This document shows, in pieces, positions 6,299 through 9,824 of a DNA stretch of 9,824 bases. The first letter of the stretch is position 1. Each line of letters begins with the position of its first letter. The stretch covers positions 1-9,824 of the forward strand of contig PMOP01000170.1 of NCBI GenBank assembly GCA_003161495.1, in the 5' to 3' direction. A program made the position numbers and the translations under genes. The stretch is from Acidobacteriota bacterium (lineage in GTDB: Bacteria > Acidobacteriota > Terriglobia > Acidiferrales > UBA7541). A model generated the notes under the pieces. That model was not told the DNA's origin and ran no database searches. It was given only the letters and a program-made list of their open reading frames with translations.

Positions 6299-7291
6299 TC
6301 AAATCTTGAATGATTCCTGCGCTTCCGGCACAAAAAGTTCCTGCGGCGTGAGCAAGCGCTTGGCAAGACCCTGTTCGTGCGAGTAGCGCAGGAACGTGCT
6401 CAGCGCATGTACGTTGGGTTCGATGCCATAGGGCCAGAAATCTTTTCCCATCAGCGCGCGCGTATCTTCCGCGTGGCGAATCAGCCAGGGGAGCATGAAT
6501 TTCAGCGCCGCGGTTTCGTGCAAGTCTTCATAGGCTTCGCGCTGCGCGAGGACGAAAGCCTTGTAAAGGGATTGCGCGACCCAGGGATGCTTTTCGTAAA
6601 TTTCGCGGCGAATGACGACCGTGTGCATGATCGGAAAAATTTTCGTTCGCTGGTAATATTCGCGCTCCACCGTTTCGTAATCCTCAAAGAGCAGGCGGAC
6701 GTTTCCCGAGCCTGGCGTGAAACTGGAAGGGGTGCGCGGCGAGTAGATGGCGTCGATTTCTCCGTCGTGAAGCATCCGGGAAAGCGTCTTGTCTTCGGGA
6801 ATATTTTCCAGGCGAATTTCCGGCGGCAGGGAAACGCTTTGCTTCTCGGTTCGCCCCGGCGTTTCTTCGCCGCCGCGGAGATACGTGACGCTGGAAACCG
6901 GAACGCCATATTCATCGCTCAAAATGCCGCGAATCCACACGCACGCCGTCAGTTGGTATTCCGGATTGCCCACGCGTTTTCCGATCAGATCTTTCGGCTC
7001 GCGGATGCCGCTGTTGCGATGGATGAAAATGCAGGAGTGCCGGAAATAACGGGAAGGAAAAACCGGAATGGCCACAAACGGTTTGGGGTCCCGAAACAGG
7101 GAAAGCGTGTAAGAGGACAGAGACATTTCGGCGACATCAAATTCCTGGTGGCGGATCATCCGAAAAAAAGTTTCTTCGACGGGGATGTTGATGTAGGTCA
7201 GGTCGATGCCGTCGATGGGAATGCGGTCTTCGAGCAACGCGCGCGTGCGGTCATAATTCCAGCAAGCCATGGACAGGCGAAGCTTGGACAT
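6299..7291 (-). CDS. 4,5-dihydroxyphthalate decarboxylase (Pht5)-like protein
   Basis: The protein has 330 residues from ATG 7291 and no signal peptide, so it is probably cytosolic. It resembles proteins annotated as 4,5-dihydroxyphthalate decarboxylase throughout its length: LRLSMACWNYDRTRALLE at the N-terminus, VEETFFRMIRHQEFDVAEMS, FVAIPVFPSRYFRHSCIF, IREPKDLIGKRVG, GEIDAIY, IFPIMHTVVIRREIYEKHP and DFWPYGIEPN. In phthalate degradation the enzyme converts 4,5-dihydroxyphthalate to protocatechuate. The family shares the NMT1/THI5-like substrate-binding-protein fold, and many members lie outside phthalate pathways, so the real reaction is uncertain. No phthalate dioxygenase or dehydrogenase genes are in view. 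Two close starts exist (ATG 7297 and ATG 7291); GGAGAG at 7303-7298 is correctly spaced only for 7291. A longer frame reaches ATG 7375 but adds sequence unlike the family. A candidate promoter lies at 7395-7366. Confidence 0.78.
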   Translation of the reverse strand: MSKLRLSMACWNYDRTRALLEDRIPIDGIDLTYINIPVEETFFRMIRHQEFDVAEMSLSSYTLSLFRDPKPFVAIPVFPSRYFRHSCIFIHRNSGIREPKDLIGKRVGNPEYQLTACVWIRGILSDEYGVPVSSVTYLRGGEETPGRTEKQSVSLPPEIRLENIPEDKTLSRMLHDGEIDAIYSPRTPSSFTPGSGNVRLLFEDYETVEREYYQRTKIFPIMHTVVIRREIYEKHPWVAQSLYKAFVLAQREAYEDLHETAALKFMLPWLIRHAEDTRALMGKDFWPYGIEPNVHALSTFLRYSHEQGLAKRLLTPQELFVPEAQESFKI

Positions 7292-7297
7292 TTTCAT

Positions 7298-7303
7298 CTC
7301 TCC
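7298..7303 (-). promoter_or_regulatory. Ribosome binding site that sets the decarboxylase-like start at 7291
   Basis: GGAGAG on the minus strand leaves eight bases between GGAG and ATG 7291, but only two before the alternative ATG 7297. The downstream start is therefore preferred. Confidence 0.55.
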
Positions 7304-7365
7304 GTCGTGAGCGACCCGCAACCGGCATCTTACGCTTAACTCGGGTTGAATTTGCGCGAGGTGTG

Positions 7366-7395
7366 ATAAGAGCAAACGCCCGTTCCCTTTGTCAA
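7366..7395 (-). promoter_or_regulatory. Candidate sigma-70-type promoter for the decarboxylase-like gene
   Basis: On the minus strand an exact TTGACA (7395-7390) is followed after 18 bp by TCTTAT (7371-7366), a partial -10 match. Transcription would start near 7360, giving a leader of about 70 bases before ATG 7291. The position between repeat copy 4 and the gene is sensible. It is a sequence match only. Confidence 0.4.
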
Positions 7396-7401
7396 GCGAT
7401 C

Positions 7402-7440
7402 CGATTTGAGTAGCCGATTTGAGTATTCGATTTAAGTAGC
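7402..7440. repeat. 13-bp direct tandem repeat leading into repeat copy 4
   Basis: Three consecutive 13-bp units (7402-7414, 7415-7427, 7428-7440) follow the pattern CGATTTGAGTA plus two variable bases. The third reads CGATTTAAGTAGC and merges with the GTAG head of copy 4. GATTTAAGTAGC also stands at the left edge of copy 2 (2497-2508), so part of this unit may be a flank of the element or a preferred insertion site. Confidence 0.75.
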
Positions 7441-7548
7441 ACAGGCACTCTTGCCTGTGCGGGTTTGGGGATTGCCGCTGATTCGTGGCGTACGTTCGTG
7501 GCGTGCCTTCAGTTTACAAAACCGCACAGGCAAGAGTGCCTGTGCTAC
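7436..7548. repeat. GTAG-headed inverted repeat pair, copy 4, in a divergent promoter region
   Basis: Arms at 7436-7461 and 7523-7548 are perfect 26-bp inverted repeats identical to copy 1, with a 61-bp spacer. The spacer contains a 13-bp direct duplication, TTCGTGGCGTACG at 7482-7494 and TTCGTGGCGTGCC at 7495-7507. This is the only copy between divergent genes, so here it lies upstream of two genes rather than behind one. Confidence 0.9.
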
Positions 7549-7598
7549 ATGAGAGCGAGTGGCGGGGCGGGGTGCATTTCCTCTAAGATGATTGACAG

Positions 7599-9572
7599 AT
7601 GAGAATGCCAGGCGGATTCGGAGGCATGGGATCGCAGCGCGGGATGGCTTCGCGCGCCGAGCGCGGGCACGGCTCGAAAGGCACGCGCGAAGATGCGCCC
7701 GACGCGAGCAAGAAGAAAAAGCTGCGCGTAGTCGATCAGTTGCCCGAAATCTGGGCGCTCATGCGGCCGCGCCGCGGTTTGCTGGCGGTAGGCCTGGCGC
7801 TGATGGCCATTAACCGCGTGTCCGGTCTTGCGCTTCCCTACACGACAAAATATCTGGTCGACAACGTCATGATTCACCACCAGTCACGGCTCTTGATGCC
7901 GCTGGTTGGCGGAGTGCTGTTCGCCACGATTCTGCAGGGCGTAACTTCCTACACGTTGACGCAAACTTTGTCGAAAGCGGCGCAGCGAATGATTACGGAG
8001 CTGCGCAGGAAAGTGCAGGAACACGTCGGGCGATTGCCAGTCGCGTACTACGATGCGAACAAGACGGGCGCGCTCGTCTCGCGCATCATGAGCGACGTGG
8101 AAGGTGTACGGAACCTGATCGGCACCGGCCTTGTGGAATTTCTGGGCGGCTTGCTCACTGCGGCCATCGCTCTCTACATGTTGTTGCGCATCAGCCCGGT
8201 GATGACGGGACTCGCGGCCGGGCTTTTGCTCGTGAGCATGTTTGGGCTTCGCAAGGCGTTCAGCGTGCTGCGCCCAATTTTTCGTGAGCGCGCAAAAATC
8301 AACGCCGAGGTCAGCGGGCGGCTCACGGAATCGCTCTCCGGCGTGCGCGTAGTGAAGGGCTACCACGCGGAAGCGCGCGAGCACGAAGTGTTCACCCAGG
8401 GCGTACAGCGATTGCTCGACAACGTCATCAAATCGCTCACGACCATGTCGATGATGAGTTTTTCGACGACGGCGTTGGGCGGCGTGGTCGGCGCACTCGT
8501 GATGCTGGTTGGCGCGCATGAAGTTATCGGCGGAAAAATTACGGTCGGCCAGTTCATGAGCTACACCGCGTTTCTGGCGTTCATGATCGCGCCGGTGTTT
8601 CAGGTGGTTGGAATTGGAACGCAACTCACCGAAGCTGTCGCCGGGCTCGAGCGGACGCGGGAAGTGCTCGACGAACGTCCCGAGGACGAAGACCCGCGCC
8701 GCACCGTCACGCTGCCGGACATTATCGGCGAACTCGCATTCGATAACGTCACCTTCGCGTACGAGGAAGGCAAGCCGGTGTTGCACGAGGTGAGCTTTCT
8801 TTCGCAGCCGGGAACAGTGACGGCGCTCGTGGGTTCGTCGGGCTCGGGAAAATCCACGATCATTGGACTTGTTGCGGCGTTTCACGTTCCGCTTTCGGGG
8901 CGCGTCCTCGTGGACGGTGTCGATCTCGCCACGGTGCGCCTCGATTCGTATCGCACGCGTCTCGGCGTCGTGCTGCAGGAGTCGTTCCTGTTTGACGGAA
9001 CGATTCGCGAGAACGTGGCGTTTTCCAGGCCGTATGCGAGCGAGGAAGAAATTCTGGCGGCGTGCCGCATCGCGCGCGTGGACGAATTCGCCGAACGTTT
9101 TCCGGATGCCTACGACACGATCATCGGCGAGCGCGGCGTGAAACTTTCCGGCGGGCAGCGCCAGCGCGTTTCGATTGCGCGCGCGATTCTGGCCGACCCG
9201 CGCATCCTGATCCTGGACGAAGCGACTTCGAGCCTCGATTCCGAATCCGAGATGCTGATTCAGGAAGGCCTGGCGCAGTTGATGCGCGGGCGCACCACAT
9301 TTGTCATCGCGCACCGCTTGTCCACGATTCGCCGCGCCGACCAAATTCTGGTGGTCGAAGGCGGAAAAATTGTCGAGCGCGGAACGCACGTGTCGCTGTA
9401 CGCGCTCGCCGGACGATATCGCGAACTCTACGACAAGCAGCATGGCCTGGAAGCCAATCTGTTTCTGGCGACAGGTGAAGGAGAAATTCCAGAGCCGGCG
9501 GAAGCGAATGGCGTCGCGGTCAAAAATTCCGATCCGGATATGATTCGGTTGTTGCGCGACCGGCCGGCGTAG
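7599..9572 (+). CDS. ABC exporter, fused membrane and ATPase domains (MsbA/MDR type)
   Basis: This 657-residue half-transporter is expected to work as a homodimer in the inner membrane, exporting lipids, drugs or peptides. The transmembrane domain spans about residues 55-340, with six helices near 58-78, 98-119, 175-196, 200-219, 289-307 and 318-338. The nucleotide-binding domain (about 377-615) is complete: Walker A GSSGSGKST (412-420), Q-loop Gln460, signature LSGGQ (516-520), Walker B ILILDEA with Asp540 and Glu541, and His572 in IAHRLST. All catalytic residues are present, so it should be active. An N-terminal extension of about 45 residues is rich in Gly, Arg and Lys and precedes the first helix. 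A 40-residue tail follows the ATPase domain. ATG 7599 is the likely start; ATG 7605 is also possible, and no strong ribosome binding site is present. The gene stands alone, so the substrate cannot be deduced. The TAG stop is followed in frame by the TAG of repeat copy 5. Confidence 0.95.
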   Translation: MRMPGGFGGMGSQRGMASRAERGHGSKGTREDAPDASKKKKLRVVDQLPEIWALMRPRRGLLAVGLALMAINRVSGLALPYTTKYLVDNVMIHHQSRLLMPLVGGVLFATILQGVTSYTLTQTLSKAAQRMITELRRKVQEHVGRLPVAYYDANKTGALVSRIMSDVEGVRNLIGTGLVEFLGGLLTAAIALYMLLRISPVMTGLAAGLLLVSMFGLRKAFSVLRPIFRERAKINAEVSGRLTESLSGVRVVKGYHAEAREHEVFTQGVQRLLDNVIKSLTTMSMMSFSTTALGGVVGALVMLVGAHEVIGGKITVGQFMSYTAFLAFMIAPVFQVVGIGTQLTEAVAGLERTREVLDERPEDEDPRRTVTLPDIIGELAFDNVTFAYEEGKPVLHEVSFLSQPGTVTALVGSSGSGKSTIIGLVAAFHVPLSGRVLVDGVDLATVRLDSYRTRLGVVLQESFLFDGTIRENVAFSRPYASEEEILAACRIARVDEFAERFPDAYDTIIGERGVKLSGGQRQRVSIARAILADPRILILDEATSSLDSESEMLIQEGLAQLMRGRTTFVIAHRLSTIRRADQILVVEGGKIVERGTHVSLYALAGRYRELYDKQHGLEANLFLATGEGEIPEPAEANGVAVKNSDPDMIRLLRDRPA

Positions 9573-9577
9573 GGGAC

Positions 9578-9750
9578 GTAGCGCAGGCACTCTTGCCTGT
9601 GCGGTTTTCGAGATTGATATCGGCACGGGGATGTAGATTCAGCGTTCACAACTGCGCAGCCGAGAGTGGCGTTGCGGTTTTCGCGATCAACATTGGCACG
9701 GGCTATGTGCGCAGCTTACAAAACCGCACAGGCAAGAGTGCCCGTGCTAC
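9578..9750. repeat. GTAG-headed inverted repeat pair, copy 5, composite tandem form
   Basis: The outer arms are 9578-9603 (one change, GTAGCGCAGG) and 9725-9750 (one change, GCCCGTGC). The interior is partly duplicated with a period of 72-73 bp: GCGGTTTTCG occurs at 9601-9610 and 9674-9683, GGCACGGG near 9622 and 9696, and a decayed right arm (GCGCAGCCGAGAGTGGC) at 9654-9670 lines up with the intact one at 9726-9742. It therefore reads as two adjacent elements, or one duplicated element, whose inner arms have decayed. It begins 5 bp after the ABC exporter stop. Confidence 0.82.
9581..9608 (+). terminator. Possible intrinsic terminator behind the ABC exporter
   Basis: GCGCAGGCA/TGCCTGTGC forms a stem with one G-U pair and loop CTCT (9581-9602), followed by GG and TTTT (9605-9608). 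It lies 8 bp after the exporter stop and is part of repeat copy 5. The short T-run makes activity uncertain. Confidence 0.35.
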
Positions 9751-9758
9751 ATGAGGGA

Positions 9759-9824
9759 CTACGCAATCGTGGGGCTCTCGGCGCCGCGCGCTACCTTGCG
9801 GGGCTGAACCACTTCCAAGTCGGG
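9759..9824 (-). CDS. Possible C-terminal end of an unidentified protein (5' end outside window)
   Basis: On the minus strand a frame enters from the right edge and runs 21 codons (PDLEVVQPRKVARGAESPTIA) to TAG at 9761-9759. Its stop is 8 bp from the outer end of repeat copy 5, the same placement as other gene ends here, and the repeat's GTAG gives a second in-frame TAG at 9749-9747. The stretch is too short to recognise a family, and an open frame of this length can occur by chance. If real, it makes copy 5 another element between convergent genes. Confidence 0.35.
   Translation of the reverse strand, partial: PDLEVVQPRKVARGAESPTIA

Larger units (their letters stand above)
7292..7598. other. 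Divergent intergenic region (307 bp)
   Basis: This gap separates the minus-strand decarboxylase-like gene from the plus-strand ABC exporter. It holds the ribosome binding site and candidate promoter of the minus-strand gene, a 13-bp tandem repeat (7402-7440) and repeat copy 4 (7436-7548). Between 7549 and 7598, where the exporter promoter would be expected, I see no convincing -35/-10 pair; TAAGAT at 7584-7589 is an isolated -10-like hexamer. I find no small coding frame of its own here. Confidence 0.6.

Noticed and set aside
6377..7339. A 320-codon plus-strand frame opposite the decarboxylase-like gene
   Set aside because: The minus-strand frame matches the Pht5-like family along its whole length, so this is a shadow.
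7884..9626. A 580-codon open frame on the minus strand opposite the ABC exporter
   Set aside because: It is Arg/His-rich with no domain, mirrors a GC-rich gene with complete ABC motifs, and is explained as an antisense shadow.

Overview
The window is GC-rich bacterial chromosomal DNA, most likely from a soil-type Acidobacteriota. That assignment is an inference. It rests on a secreted protein that joins a carboxypeptidase-regulatory-like domain, a haem-c domain and a Vgb-type propeller, and on dense GTAG-headed inverted repeats in nearly every intergenic gap. No marker gene settles the phylum. I see no rRNA, tRNA, CRISPR array, transposase or phage gene.

Layout: (1) 1-711 (+) is the C-terminal part of homoserine dehydrogenase with an ACT domain. 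(2) 885-2498 (+) is the secreted three-domain cytochrome c/propeller protein. (3) 7291-2601 (-) holds four genes in one direction: a 4,5-dihydroxyphthalate decarboxylase-like protein, an NCS2-like permease, a HisC/CobD-like PLP aminotransferase and a class I glutamine amidotransferase/peptidase C26. The last two overlap by ATGA and are translationally coupled. (4) 7599-9572 (+) is a complete homodimeric-type ABC exporter. (5) 9759-9824 (-) is probably the last codons of another gene that enters from the right.

The most unusual aspect is the intergenic DNA. Five copies of an inverted-pair repeat (731-830, 2504-2604, 6118-6291, 7436-7548, 9578-9750) have 26-bp arms, each starting with GTAG followed by a 9-bp-stem hairpin. 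A sixth element (4516-4585) has an unrelated stem but the same GTAG head and paired layout. This matches the architecture of REP doublets (REPINs) mobilised by RAYT (TnpA-REP) transposases, none of which is encoded here. The elements sit at gene 3' ends. Two genes take their stop codon from the GTAG head, and three others have it in frame just behind their own stop. Two copies have grown by internal tandem duplication.

How the genes work together: only the aminotransferase/amidotransferase pair is firmly linked. The permease and decarboxylase-like gene upstream may belong to the same catabolic or salvage unit, but each is separated from the next gene by a repeat element with terminator-like hairpins. 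The homoserine dehydrogenase, propeller protein and ABC exporter look like independent transcription units.
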